A stretch of DNA of 64,000 nucleotides from Pseudomonas costantinii (GCF_001870435.1 NZ_MDDR01000037.1:186001-250000), one strand, 5' to 3'. Positions 51,597 through 60,785 are shown, counted from the first letter of the stretch. The notes: generated by a model from the sequence alone, not told the origin. Numbers and translations: made by a program.

Positions 51597-52913
51597 ATGA
51601 CCACGTCCACTGCAATTGCCCGACTCAACGCTGCCGACCCGGATTTCGCCCATCATCTGGATCATCTGTTGAGCTGGGAAAGCGTGTCTGACGACTCGGT
51701 CAACGGGCGAGTGCTCGACATCATCAAGGCTGTGCGTGAGCGCGGTGATGCGGCGCTGGTGGACTTCACTCGCCAGTTTGACGGCCTGGACGTAAAGTCC
51801 ATGTCCGACCTGATCCTGCCTCGCGAACGCCTGGAACTGGCCCTGACGCGCATCACTGCGCCCCAGCGCGAAGCCCTGGAAGTCGCAGCGGCGCGGGTGC
51901 GCAGCTACCACGAGAAGCAGAAACAGGATTCCTGGAGCTACACCGAGGCCGACGGCACCGTGCTGGGCCAGAAGGTCACGCCGCTGGATCGTGCCGGTCT
52001 GTACGTGCCGGGCGGTAAAGCCTCTTATCCGTCGTCGGTGCTGATGAACGCGATCCCGGCCAAAGTGGCGGGCGTGATCGAAGTGGTCATGGTAGTGCCG
52101 ACTCCGCGCGGTGAAATCAACGAGCTGGTACTGGCAGCGGCGTGCATTGCCGGTGTCGACCGCGTCTTCACCATTGGCGGCGCCCAAGCGGTAGCAGCCC
52201 TGGCCTACGGCACTGAAAGCGTACCCAAGGTCGACAAGGTGGTTGGGCCAGGCAACATTTATGTCGCCACCGCCAAGCGTCATGTGTTTGGCCAGGTCGG
52301 CATCGACATGATCGCAGGTCCCTCGGAAATCCTGGTTGTATGCGATGGCCAGACCGATCCGGACTGGATTGCCATGGACTTGTTCTCCCAGGCCGAGCAC
52401 GACGAAGATGCCCAGGCGATCCTGGTCAGCCCGGACGCAGAGTTTCTCGACAAGGTCGCCGCGAGCATCGACAAGCTGCTGCCGACCATGGACCGTGCCG
52501 AGATCATCGAGAAGTCGATCAATGGCCGTGGCGCGCTGATCCTGGTGCGCGACATGGAGCAGGCCATCGAAGTGGCCAACCGTATTGCGCCGGAGCACTT
52601 GGAGCTGTCTGTGGCCGATCCACAGGCCTGGCTGCCGTCGATTCGCCACGCCGGAGCGATCTTCATGGGGCGCCATACCAGCGAAGCCTTGGGCGACTAC
52701 TGTGCTGGCCCGAACCACGTGCTGCCGACTTCCGGCACCGCGCGCTTCTCGTCGCCGCTGGGGGTGTATGACTTCCAGAAGCGTTCGTCGATTATCTTCT
52801 GCTCGCCGCAGGGCGCTTCCGAGCTGGGCAAGACCGCCTCGGTGCTGGCCCGTGGTGAATCGCTGAGCGCGCACGCACGCAGCGCTGAATATCGCATCGT
52901 TAAGGGAGAGTAA
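51597..52913 (+). CDS. hisD: Histidinol dehydrogenase
   Basis: The 438-residue zinc enzyme oxidises histidinol to histidine in two NAD-dependent steps. The fold's signatures are GLYVPGGKASYPSSVLMNAIPA, IGGAQAVAALAYGT, VGPGNIYVATAKR, and the zinc-site stretches DLFSQAEHDEDAQ and CAGPNHVLPTSGTARF. The GAGG ribosome site is eight bases before the ATG. hisC follows after three bases. Confidence 0.98.
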   Translation: MTTSTAIARLNAADPDFAHHLDHLLSWESVSDDSVNGRVLDIIKAVRERGDAALVDFTRQFDGLDVKSMSDLILPRERLELALTRITAPQREALEVAAARVRSYHEKQKQDSWSYTEADGTVLGQKVTPLDRAGLYVPGGKASYPSSVLMNAIPAKVAGVIEVVMVVPTPRGEINELVLAAACIAGVDRVFTIGGAQAVAALAYGTESVPKVDKVVGPGNIYVATAKRHVFGQVGIDMIAGPSEILVVCDGQTDPDWIAMDLFSQAEHDEDAQAILVSPDAEFLDKVAASIDKLLPTMDRAEIIEKSINGRGALILVRDMEQAIEVANRIAPEHLELSVADPQAWLPSIRHAGAIFMGRHTSEALGDYCAGPNHVLPTSGTARFSSPLGVYDFQKRSSIIFCSPQGASELGKTASVLARGESLSAHARSAEYRIVKGE

Positions 52914-52916
52914 GAC

Positions 52917-53969
52917 ATGAGCAAATTCTGGAGCCCTTTCGTCAAGGACCTCGTGCCTTACGTGCCCGGCGAGCAACCGAAGCTGACCAAGCTGGTCAAG
53001 CTCAACACCAATGAAAACCCCTACGGCCCGTCGCCCAAGGCGCTGGCCGCGATGCAGGCCGAGTTGAATGACAACTTGCGCCTGTACCCGGACCCCAACA
53101 GCGACCTGCTCAAGCAGGCCGTGGCCAAGTACTACGGGGTCGACGCCGGCAAAGTGTTCCTCGGCAATGGTTCCGACGAAGTCCTGGCGCACATCTTCCA
53201 CGGTTTGTTCCAGCACGACCTGCCGCTGCTGTTCCCGGATATCAGCTACAGCTTCTATCCGGTTTACTGCGGCCTCTATGGCATCAAGTCTGACCCGGTA
53301 CCGCTGGATGAGCAGTTCCAGATTCGCGTAGCGGACTATGCCAAGCCCAACGGCGGGATCATCTTCCCCAACCCGAACGCGCCGACCGGCTGTGTGCTGG
53401 CACTGGACGCGGTTGAGCAGATCCTCAAGGCCAGCCCGGACTCGGTGGTGGTGGTTGATGAGGCCTACGTCGATTTTGGCGGCGAAACGGCGATTAGCCT
53501 GGTGGATCGTTATCCGAACCTGCTGGTCACCCAGACCCTGTCCAAATCGCGTTCACTGGCCGGTTTGCGCGTTGGGCTGGCGGTGGGCCATCCGGACCTG
53601 ATCGAGGCGCTGGAGCGGGTCAAGAACAGCTTTAACTCCTACCCGTTGGATCGCCTGGCGATTGTCGGTGCGGCGGCGGCGTTTGAAGATCGTGAGTACT
53701 TCGAGAAGACTTGCCAACGGGTGATCGACAGCCGCAACAAGGTGGTCGCGCAACTGGAGGGCAAAGGTTTTGAAGTATTGCCGTCGGCTGCGAACTTCAT
53801 CTTTGCTCGTCACCCGAAACACGATGCAGCGGGCCTGGCGGCCAAGTTGCGCGAGCAAGGCGTGATCGTGCGGCATTTCAAGCAGGAACGGATTGCCCAG
53901 TTCCTGCGGATCAGCATCGGTACGCCGGAGCAGAACCAGGCGCTGATCGATGGTCTGGGTGAGCTTTAA
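52917..53969 (+). CDS. hisC: Histidinol-phosphate aminotransferase
   Basis: The 350-residue class II PLP aminotransferase makes histidinol phosphate from imidazole acetol phosphate. Signatures are KLNTNENPYGPSPKAL, NGSDEVLAHIFHGL, FPNPNAPTG, VVDEAYVDFGG and the PLP-Lys segment TLSKSRSLAGLRVG. It overlaps no other gene and ends just before a REP-like hairpin shared with the convergent uraA. Confidence 0.97.
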   Translation: MSKFWSPFVKDLVPYVPGEQPKLTKLVKLNTNENPYGPSPKALAAMQAELNDNLRLYPDPNSDLLKQAVAKYYGVDAGKVFLGNGSDEVLAHIFHGLFQHDLPLLFPDISYSFYPVYCGLYGIKSDPVPLDEQFQIRVADYAKPNGGIIFPNPNAPTGCVLALDAVEQILKASPDSVVVVDEAYVDFGGETAISLVDRYPNLLVTQTLSKSRSLAGLRVGLAVGHPDLIEALERVKNSFNSYPLDRLAIVGAAAAFEDREYFEKTCQRVIDSRNKVVAQLEGKGFEVLPSAANFIFARHPKHDAAGLAAKLREQGVIVRHFKQERIAQFLRISIGTPEQNQALIDGLGEL

Positions 53970-53983
53970 CAACCACTGAAAAT

Positions 53984-54014
53984 GATCGTTCCCACGCTCC
54001 GCGTGGGAACGATC
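53984..54014. repeat. REP-like single palindrome, copy 4
   Basis: A perfect palindrome with GATCGTTCCCACGC arms around three bases (TCC), identical to the outer arms of copies 1 and 3 joined without the middle. It lies between the convergent 3' ends of hisC and uraA and may act as a bidirectional mRNA end. Confidence 0.9.
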
Positions 54015-54017
54015 TGG

Positions 54018-55292
54018 TTACAGTAACGGCTCATCCGGCTTCTTGTTCTTCCAGCCATCATTGCCCGGTAGCAGCAGGTTCAAACCAATCGCTACCACCG
54101 CGCACAGGGCAATGCCCTTGAGGCCGAAATCGTCCGGGCCAGTGCCGGTGCCGACCAGCACACCACCAATCCCGAACACCAGGGTCACCGACACAATTAC
54201 CAGATTGCGCGCCTCCCCAAGGTCGATCTTGTGACGGATCAGCGTGTTCATGCCCACCGCGGCAATCGAACCGAACAGCAGGCACAGAATCCCGCCCATC
54301 ACCGGTACCGGGATGCTTTGCAGCAGGGCACCAAACTTCCCGATAAACGCCAGGCTGATGGCAAACACTGCCGCCCAGGTCATGATTTTCGGGTTGTAGT
54401 TCTTGGTCAGCATTACCGCGCCAGTCACTTCGGCGTAGGTGGTGTTCGGCGGGCCGCCAAACAGTCCGGCGGCCGTGGTGGCAATGCCGTCACCCAGCAG
54501 GGTGCGGTGCAGGCCAGGCTTTTTCAGGTAGTCGCGTCCGGTCACGCTGCCTACCGCAATCACTCCGCCGATATGTTCGATCGCCGGCGCCAGGGCCACT
54601 GGGACGATGAACAGAATCGCCTGCCAGTTGAATTCCGGTGCGGTGAAGTGGGGCAGGGCGAACCAAGGTGCAGCGGCGATTTTTGCGGTGTCGACCACGC
54701 CAAAGTAGAACGACATGGCAAAACCGACCAACACGCCGGAAATGATTGGCACCAAGCGGAAAATACCTTTGCCGAACACCGCCACGATCAGTGTGGTCAG
54801 CAGCGCTGGCATCGAGATCAGCATGGCCGTCTGGTAGTGGATCAGCTCGCTGCCATCACCGGCTTTGCCCATCGCCATGTTAGCGGCAATCGGCGCCATG
54901 GCCAGGCCGATGGAGATTATCACCGGGCCGATCACCACTGGCGGCAGCAGTCGGTCGATAAAACCGGTGCCCTTGATCTTCACCGCCAGGCCCAGGAAGG
55001 TATAAACGAAACCGGCCGCCATCACACCGCCCATGGTCGCTGCGAGGCCGAACTGGCCCTTGGCGAGAATGATCGGGGTGATAAACGCAAAGCTCGATGC
55101 CAGGAATACCGGCACCTGCCGCCCTGTCACCACCTGGAACAGCAACGTGCCCAGGCCTGCGGTAAACAGTGCGACGTTTGGATCAAGACCTGTGATCAGC
55201 GGCATCAACACCAGCGCGCCAAATGCCACGAAGAGCATTTGTGCGCCAGACAGGATCTGGCGCCAAAGCGGGTCGTTGAATTCATCCTGCAT
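54018..55292 (-). CDS. uraA: Uracil/xanthine permease (NCS2 family)
   Basis: The 424-residue membrane symporter imports uracil with protons. About 12-14 helices and the signatures ALAPAIEHIGGVIAVGSVTGRDY, LGDGIATTAAGLFGGPPNTTYAE and NPKIMTWAAVFAISLAFIGK are typical. The ATG at 55292 has AAGGA ten bases upstream; a GTG at 55298 overlaps the upp stop and is an alternative. It is the second gene after upp. Confidence 0.95.
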   Translation of the reverse strand: MQDEFNDPLWRQILSGAQMLFVAFGALVLMPLITGLDPNVALFTAGLGTLLFQVVTGRQVPVFLASSFAFITPIILAKGQFGLAATMGGVMAAGFVYTFLGLAVKIKGTGFIDRLLPPVVIGPVIISIGLAMAPIAANMAMGKAGDGSELIHYQTAMLISMPALLTTLIVAVFGKGIFRLVPIISGVLVGFAMSFYFGVVDTAKIAAAPWFALPHFTAPEFNWQAILFIVPVALAPAIEHIGGVIAVGSVTGRDYLKKPGLHRTLLGDGIATTAAGLFGGPPNTTYAEVTGAVMLTKNYNPKIMTWAAVFAISLAFIGKFGALLQSIPVPVMGGILCLLFGSIAAVGMNTLIRHKIDLGEARNLVIVSVTLVFGIGGVLVGTGTGPDDFGLKGIALCAVVAIGLNLLLPGNDGWKNKKPDEPLL

Positions 55293-55294
55293 GC

Positions 55295-55933
55295 TCACGC
55301 GTCCTTCTGTTTGGTGCCGAAGATCTTGTCACCGGCATCGCCCAGGCCCGGGATGATGTAGCCGTGTTCGTTCAGGCGCTCATCGATGGATGCGGTGTAG
55401 ATCTGTACATCCGGGTGAGCCTTTTCGACGGCCGCGATACCTTCTGGCGCAGCGACCAGCACCATCGCGCGGATATCCTTGCAACCGGCCTTTTTCAGCA
55501 GGTCGATGGTAGCGACCATGGAGCTGCCGGTGGCGAGCATCGGGTCGATGATCATCGCCAGTCGCTCGTTGATTTCCGGGACGAGTTTTTCCAGGTAGGT
55601 GTGGGCCTGCAGGGTTTCTTCGTTGCGGGCCACGCCCACGGCGCTGACTTTGGCGCCCGGGATCAGGCTGAGCACGCCTTCGAGCATGCCGATACCGGCG
55701 CGCAGGATCGGGACTACGGTGATTTTCTTACCGGCGATTTTCTCGACCTGGACAGCGCCAGCCCAACCTTGGATCTCGTAGCTTTCCAGGGGCAAGTCTT
55801 TGGTGGCTTCGTAAGTGAGCAGCGCTCCGACTTCCTGAGCAAGCTCACGGAAATTCTTCGTGCTAATGTCGGCACGGCGCATAAGGCCGAGTTTGTGTCG
55901 GATCAGCGGGTGGCGGATCTCGCGAGTGGGCAT
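55295..55933 (-). CDS. upp: Uracil phosphoribosyltransferase
   Basis: The 212-residue enzyme salvages uracil to UMP with PRPP. The PRPP loop is in MIIDPMLATGSSMVATIDLLK, and the uracil-binding C-terminus GYIIPGLGDAGDKIFGT is clear. The start MPTREIRHPLIRHK at 55933 is the family start; the frame extends eight codons upstream to another ATG. It forms an operon with uraA. Confidence 0.97.
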   Translation of the reverse strand: MPTREIRHPLIRHKLGLMRRADISTKNFRELAQEVGALLTYEATKDLPLESYEIQGWAGAVQVEKIAGKKITVVPILRAGIGMLEGVLSLIPGAKVSAVGVARNEETLQAHTYLEKLVPEINERLAMIIDPMLATGSSMVATIDLLKKAGCKDIRAMVLVAAPEGIAAVEKAHPDVQIYTASIDERLNEHGYIIPGLGDAGDKIFGTKQKDA

Positions 55934-56097
55934 GGGAAAGGCTCCGGCGGCGGGCAAAAAAACCGGCCTAGATTAATCTATCCGAGGGTGTTGTCCTATA
56001 GACATCTAGTACGTTAGTCCATTAAGGCTTGATCGTTGCGCCTCACATGCGTACCTTTGCCCGCTTTTCTTGCCACAGCACCCCCTTGGAGAGCGCC

Positions 56098-56655
56098 ATG
56101 TCCGCTGATCTCGAGCATATCCGTCAAATCATGCGCGAGGCTGACTGCCTGTACACCGAAGCGCAAGTCGAAGAAGCGATCGCCAAGGTTGGCGCACACA
56201 TCACCCGCGAAATGGCTGACACCAACCCGGTGGTCTTTTGTGTGATGAACGGCGGCTTGATCTTCGCTGGTAAATTGCTGACCTACCTGCAATTTCCGTT
56301 GGAGGCGTCCTACCTGCACGCTACTCGCTATCGCAACGAAACCAGCGGCGGCGACCTGTTCTGGAAAGCCAAGCCGGAAGTCTCTTTCATCGACCGCGAC
56401 GTGCTGATCATCGACGACATCCTCGACGAAGGTCACACCCTGGGCGCGATCATCGACTTCTGCAAACACGCCGGTGCGCGCAAAGTGCACACCGCTGTGC
56501 TGATCGACAAAGACCACGACCGCAAGGCTCGCCCGGACCTGAAAGCCGACTATGTTGGCCTGCCGTGCATCGACCGCTACATTTTCGGCTACGGCATGGA
56601 CTACAAAGGCTACTGGCGTAACGCCAACGGCATCTACGCCGTTAAGGGGATGTAA
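56098..56655 (+). CDS. hpt: Hypoxanthine-guanine phosphoribosyltransferase
   Basis: The 185-residue enzyme salvages hypoxanthine and/or guanine. The PRPP motif VLIIDDILDEGHTLG and the N-terminal FCVMNGGLIFAGKLL are characteristic. The start MSADLEHIRQ at 56098 follows a GGAGAG site; the open frame runs 23 codons further upstream. It diverges from upp, so pyrimidine and purine salvage share a 164-base control region. Confidence 0.92.
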   Translation: MSADLEHIRQIMREADCLYTEAQVEEAIAKVGAHITREMADTNPVVFCVMNGGLIFAGKLLTYLQFPLEASYLHATRYRNETSGGDLFWKAKPEVSFIDRDVLIIDDILDEGHTLGAIIDFCKHAGARKVHTAVLIDKDHDRKARPDLKADYVGLPCIDRYIFGYGMDYKGYWRNANGIYAVKGM

Positions 56656-56658
56656 GCC

Positions 56659-57126
56659 ATGACCCGCTTTCTTGATCAGACGCTGTTTGCCGAATTGGCC
56701 GAGAAAGCGGCCGCCAGTCCTCGGGGCCGGCACCACAACAACTTTCACCAGATGGAAGAGCCGTGCCATCGTCTGGCGGTGGGCCTGCAACCCAACACTT
56801 ATGTGCCCCCTCATCGGCACCTGAGCGCCGACAAAGCGGAAACCCTGCTGGTGCTCAAGGGCAGCCTGGGCTTGCTGGTTTTCAGCGAGGCCGGTGAAGT
56901 CATCGCCAAACGTGTGATGCAGGCCGGTGGCGAGTGCTCCGGCGTCGATCTGCCGCCGGGGGTGTTCCATGGTTTGGTGGTACTGGAGCCTGACACGGTA
57001 ATGTTCGAGTGCAAGGCCGGACCTTATCGGCCAGCGGGCGAGGGTGAGTCGGCTGATTGGGCTCCCCGTGAAGGTGATGCCGGCGTGGCCGAGTATCAAC
57101 GCTGGATGCTTGCCCAGTTCGATTGA
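56659..57126 (+). CDS. Cupin-fold protein (WbuC-like)
   Basis: The 155-residue protein has a cupin motif with possible metal ligands in NTYVPPHRHLSADKAET and CSGVDLPPGVFHGLVVL, preceded by RGRHHNNFHQM. This resembles the WbuC family found in polysaccharide loci, whose reaction is unknown. Here it sits directly after hpt (three bases), so a housekeeping role is more likely than LPS modification. Confidence 0.75.
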   Translation: MTRFLDQTLFAELAEKAAASPRGRHHNNFHQMEEPCHRLAVGLQPNTYVPPHRHLSADKAETLLVLKGSLGLLVFSEAGEVIAKRVMQAGGECSGVDLPPGVFHGLVVLEPDTVMFECKAGPYRPAGEGESADWAPREGDAGVAEYQRWMLAQFD

Positions 57127-57161
57127 GCTACAGTGCTCGGCCATCTTCCACGGAGCGGCCC

Positions 57162-57647
57162 ATGAGCCTGTTGATACGCACTTGCGCCGCCCTGGCGCTG
57201 ACCCTCAGTCTGCCTCTCGCCGCCGCACCGACACCGATGCACAGCCAATTCCTGCCGCCGGACGAGCTCACCCTTCGCGCCGAGACCCCGGACCAGCAGC
57301 AACTGCTGCAAGTCACCGAGTATGCGGTGGTGGTGGGTAACCAGCGCCAATCCAGCCAGCAGCCGATTCCGATAACGTCGCCGCTGATGATTCGCCTCAA
57401 GGGCAAATCCTTGAACAAGGGCGCGACCATTGCTCAGGTGGTGCTCAATTTTGACGCCGAAAGCAAAAGCCTGAAAAAGCCGGCCTTCGATGACAGCAGC
57501 AAAACCCTGACCTTGTCCTATCCGATGTCCCAGTACCGCGTGATTGTCGATCTGCTGCGCAATGAAACCCTGTATGTGCAGTTCCTGAGCTACGCCAATG
57601 GCCATATTTGGGCGGATCTGCATACTGGCGCCGTTCGCTCTAAATAG
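57162..57647 (+). CDS. Exported hypothetical protein
   Basis: A 161-residue protein with a Sec signal peptide (LIRTCAALALTLSLPLAAAP). The mature part is about 140 residues with alternating hydrophobic residues suggesting a beta-sheet (ATIAQVVLNFDAESKSL, QYRVIVDLLRNETLYVQFL). No catalytic motif or homologous family is recognised. A GGAG site precedes the ATG. Synteny suggests it is a conserved pseudomonad protein between hpt and mqo. Confidence 0.8.
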   Translation: MSLLIRTCAALALTLSLPLAAAPTPMHSQFLPPDELTLRAETPDQQQLLQVTEYAVVVGNQRQSSQQPIPITSPLMIRLKGKSLNKGATIAQVVLNFDAESKSLKKPAFDDSSKTLTLSYPMSQYRVIVDLLRNETLYVQFLSYANGHIWADLHTGAVRSK

Positions 57648-57746
57648 CACACTGCTACGGACGTAAATGGTGTGGGTGCTTTCGAAGAAAAGGCCCCGCA
57701 GGTAGACTTCTAGCCCCGTGTAAATGTCTGCAGGCTGGAGTCGGTA

Positions 57747-58034
57747 ATGCGTAAAGATAAGAAACAGGTGATTGGTGATGAGATCGGCGACGATCAGATC
57801 AAATTGTTCCTGGACTTCGAGCCGGTTGACGCGACTTCACCGTCCCTGCACAAACTGATCAAGGCCTACCGTGGCCTGCGTATCGACGACTTCGAGCGGT
57901 TCCTGGGCTTTTTCAAGGAAGCTGGCCTGGACCTCGACGGCAAGGATGAGCATGGCCAGACGTTCGTCGACCTGATCAAAGACCAGCGCAACGCGGACGA
58001 GTACATCGAGTTGATCGAAAACGCTCGCGGCTGA
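57747..58034 (+). CDS. Small conserved hypothetical protein (PA4642-like)
   Basis: A 95-residue acidic soluble protein (MRKDKKQVIGDEIGDDQIK, FERFLGFFKEAGLDLDGKDE, DEYIELIENARG). The composition is helix-rich and the length and place next to mqo match a conserved Pseudomonas protein of unknown function. A GGAGTCGG ribosome site precedes the ATG. Confidence 0.82.
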   Translation: MRKDKKQVIGDEIGDDQIKLFLDFEPVDATSPSLHKLIKAYRGLRIDDFERFLGFFKEAGLDLDGKDEHGQTFVDLIKDQRNADEYIELIENARG

Positions 58035-58047
58035 TTATTCGTGACAT

Positions 58048-58082
58048 AAAAAACGCCCCGTTCTCATGAGGAGAGCGGGGCG
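58048..58082 (-). terminator. Terminator of mqo, abutted by a REP-like repeat
   Basis: Read on the minus strand, GAGAGCGGGGCG and CGCCCCGTTCTC pair (one G-U) around a five-base loop and are followed by six T's, giving a good intrinsic terminator for mqo. On the plus strand the T-run is missing, because the REP-like repeat starts at the last base of the stem. Confidence 0.85.
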
Positions 58083-58133
58083 ATCGTTCCCACGCTCTGC
58101 GTGGGAATGCATCCTGTGACGCTCTGCGTCACG
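58082..58133. repeat. REP-like palindrome, copy 5 (shortened)
   Basis: GATCGTTCCCACGCTCTGCGTGGGAA followed by GTGACGCTCTGCGTCAC: the left arm of the family plus one inner palindrome, with no closing GCGTGGGAACGATC arm. It fills the whole space between the terminator stem and the mqo stop codon. Confidence 0.85.
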
Positions 58134-58136
58134 ACC

Positions 58137-59645
58137 TCAAGCGTAGCTTTCGGCCTCGCTGCTTTGTTCAACCAGCTCTAGGCTGATGTTGTTCTGCGTG
58201 TTGATCTTGCGGTACAGCTCGGCATCGGTCTCAAGGACCTTTTCCCGCGCCGGGAAGATCTCGTGCAGCTTGGCTGCCCACTCGCCGGCAGCCTTGGCCG
58301 GGAAGCAGCGCTCGATCAGTTCCAGCATGATCGAAACAGTCACCGAAGCGCCTGGGGACGCGCCCAGCAGGGCTGCCAGCGAACCATCTTTAGCCGCGAC
58401 CAGCTCGGTGCCGAATTGCAGCACGCCGCCTTTTTTCGGGTCTTTCTTGATGATCTGCACCCGTTGGCCGGCCACTTCCAGGCGCCAGTCTTCGGCTTTC
58501 GCCTCAGGGTAGAAGCGGCGCAAGGATTCCAGGCGTTGCTCCATGGACTGCATGACTTCGCTGACCAGGTACTTGGTCAGGTCCATGTTGTCCCGGGCCA
58601 CGGCCAGCATCGGGCCGATGTTGCCGGCGCGAACCGACATCGGCAGGTCCAGGAACGAGCCGTGCTTGAGGAACTTGGTGGTGAAACCGGCGTAAGGCCC
58701 GAACAACAGGGACTTCTTGCCATCGACCACGCGAGTGTCCAGGTGCGGCACGGACATCGGCGGCGAACCCACGGCAGCCTGGCTGTAGACCTTGGCCTGG
58801 TGGTGCTTGACCACTTCCGGGTTGTCGCAACGCAGCCACTGGCCGCTGACCGGGAAGCCGCCAAACCCTTTGCTTTCTTCGATGCCTGAAGCTTGCAGCA
58901 ACGGCAGGGCCGCGCCACCGGCGCCGAGGAAGACGAACTTGGCGTCCACTTCACGGCTGTTGCCGCTGTTGACGTCCTTGATGCTCACGGTCCAGCCCGC
59001 GCCGTTGCGCTTGAGGCCGGTGACGCGCTTGCTGTACTTGACCTGGGCATCGGCCGAGCTGGTCAGGTGGCTGAGCAACTGGTTGGTCAGGGCGCCGAAG
59101 TTGACGTCGGTGCCATTCATTACACGGGTGGCAGCGATTTTTTCGTCGAGCGGGCGGCCCGGCATCATCAGCGGCATCCACTCGGCCATCTCGCTACGGT
59201 CTTCGGTGTAGTGCATGTCCGAGAACGCGTGGTGCTGGCTGAGGGTTTCAAAGCGCTTCTTGAGGAAGGACACGCCGTTTTCGCCCTGCACGAAGCTCAG
59301 GTGCGGCACTGGGCTAATAAAGGATTTGGACGAGCCAAAGGTGCCCTTTTTAGTCAGGTACGCCCAGAACTGCTTCGACACCTCGAACTGGGTGTTGATG
59401 TGCACGGCCTTTTTGATGTCGATAGAGCCGTCGCCTGCCTGCGGTGTGTAGTTCAGCTCACACAGCCCGGCGTGGCCGGTCCCGGCGTTGTTCCACGGGT
59501 TGGAACTTTCCGCGGCACCCGAATCCATCAGCTCAACGACTTCCAGCTTGAGGCCGGGGTCGAGCTCTTTGAGCAGTACGGCCAGGGTGGCACTCATGAT
59601 GCCGGCCCCTACCAGTACTACGTCGACTGCTTCGTTATGCGCCAT
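58137..59645 (-). CDS. mqo: Malate:quinone oxidoreductase
   Basis: The 502-residue FAD-dependent membrane-associated enzyme oxidises malate to oxaloacetate and reduces quinone, replacing NAD-malate dehydrogenase in many pseudomonads. The N-terminal FAD-binding VDVVLVGAGIMSATLAVLLKE and the loops NAGTGHAGLCELNYTP and GASPGASVTVSIMLELIE are diagnostic. It is the last gene of this strand block and ends in a REP-like repeat and terminator. Confidence 0.97.
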   Translation of the reverse strand: MAHNEAVDVVLVGAGIMSATLAVLLKELDPGLKLEVVELMDSGAAESSNPWNNAGTGHAGLCELNYTPQAGDGSIDIKKAVHINTQFEVSKQFWAYLTKKGTFGSSKSFISPVPHLSFVQGENGVSFLKKRFETLSQHHAFSDMHYTEDRSEMAEWMPLMMPGRPLDEKIAATRVMNGTDVNFGALTNQLLSHLTSSADAQVKYSKRVTGLKRNGAGWTVSIKDVNSGNSREVDAKFVFLGAGGAALPLLQASGIEESKGFGGFPVSGQWLRCDNPEVVKHHQAKVYSQAAVGSPPMSVPHLDTRVVDGKKSLLFGPYAGFTTKFLKHGSFLDLPMSVRAGNIGPMLAVARDNMDLTKYLVSEVMQSMEQRLESLRRFYPEAKAEDWRLEVAGQRVQIIKKDPKKGGVLQFGTELVAAKDGSLAALLGASPGASVTVSIMLELIERCFPAKAAGEWAAKLHEIFPAREKVLETDAELYRKINTQNNISLELVEQSSEAESYA

Positions 59646-60369
59646 TTAACGCGTCTCCAAAATCTGCAGCACCAAATTGACGGCATGGCTGCCAGGAGTG
59701 ACGGGGCGGTTCACGTGTTGCCCCAGGTTACCCATGGCCAGGATCGCCATGTCCGTTTCGCAATTCTTTGCAACTTCAGCACACGCTTCCTGCCGGGCTA
59801 ATCTGCCTATGAACGCATTCATGGGCCCCTGTGGCAATTCGACTTATGGTCAAAGCGTGCGATTCGTGCAACCAATCCGTAGCGGACAGGCTCAAGCTCC
59901 GGTTTTTGAGGAGTACTCGGTCCTGTGTGGTTGGGCTGTTCCAGACGCTGATGGTGCTTGTACAAACGCCAAACTATTCATTTGCTCGCCACACTCTTGT
60001 GAAGTTGTGAAAACCCGTTTTTTCACGCTCTTTTGAAGACGTGAACCTCAAAAAAGGGCTGCCCCAGCCTGGCACCTGGCCCGAAATCCATGCCGACACG
60101 CGGCAAAACGGGCAAACAACTCAAGTGGCCGAGCGCAATGGCAGCTCTGGCAGATTCGGTAAAGGCGGGTGGTTTGCAACGAAAACAGCAAGCGCGCCAG
60201 CTTCACTCGATCTGTGTGGGCGGCTCTCTGTGGGCGATTTTTGAGTTAATACCGAGGCATTAACGATGTTGCGAGGCCCGATCAGGAGACGTCCTTATAA
60301 TCGGGGGGAGATTGTAGCGAAGAACGCCAAGGAAATGGGTGTGTTTTATGACTTTTATTAGTGCTCCAG
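59646..60369. other. Gene-poor stretch upstream of mqo
   Basis: No convincing gene lies here. Short open frames on both strands lack ribosome sites or family character. The part next to 59645 must hold the mqo promoter and leader. A TATAAT at 60297-60302 on the plus strand is followed by GGGGGGAG, without a good -35. An unannotated small RNA is possible but not supported by any recognised structure. Confidence 0.4.
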
Positions 60370-60603
60370 TCAGGAGACCAGTGCTTGCTGTGGTTGTGCA
60401 AGCACGACCTGTGGGCAGACCCGCGCACTGGCCGGCAGCGGGCGGTGCATCCAGCCCAGGTGAGTTTCTGCGACTTCTACCCAGCCCTCGCCGACGGGCG
60501 GCAGGCTGCACTGCTTAAACGCCAGGCAATGACCATGTGCGTCGAGCAGGGCATAGTTGCGATGGCGGGCGTGTGGCATGAACAGCGTTTTGAGAAGGCG
60601 CAT
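60370..60603 (-). CDS. Small hypothetical protein
   Basis: A 77-residue soluble protein (MRLLKTLFMPHARHRNYALL, GWVEVAETHLGWMHRPLPA). The even codon use and conserved-looking aromatic residues suggest a real gene; no family is recognised. It is divergent from the YajG-like lipoprotein gene. Confidence 0.6.
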   Translation of the reverse strand: MRLLKTLFMPHARHRNYALLDAHGHCLAFKQCSLPPVGEGWVEVAETHLGWMHRPLPASARVCPQVVLAQPQQALVS

Positions 60604-60785
60604 GGCTTTGTACCTGTTACGTTACATGCTCGAAGAATGCCAGTGTGCCATGACATTGGAATGACGGATTTATACGAAATTGTAATTTCAACATGCCTTC
60701 AGCTGCCGTTCAGGATTGCTGGTGAGTGGCGCACGTGCACCGTTATACTGGCGGCCTGTTTGCACCTAGTCCTGGAGAAATGAGT

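Noticed and set aside
51471..53216. A 581-codon minus-strand frame over hisD-hisC
   Set aside because: Antisense shadow across two clear genes and their gap.
53984..54014. Reading the repeats as a CRISPR array
   Set aside because: Copies are far apart and palindromic, with no regular spacers and no cas genes.
59646..59837. A 63-codon minus-strand frame ending directly before the mqo start
   Set aside because: The stop and ATG adjacency is suggestive of coupling, but there is no ribosome site or conserved feature; probably chance.
59677..60036. A 119-codon plus-strand frame upstream of mqo
   Set aside because: No ribosome site, odd composition and no recognisable family; it overlaps the probable mqo promoter.
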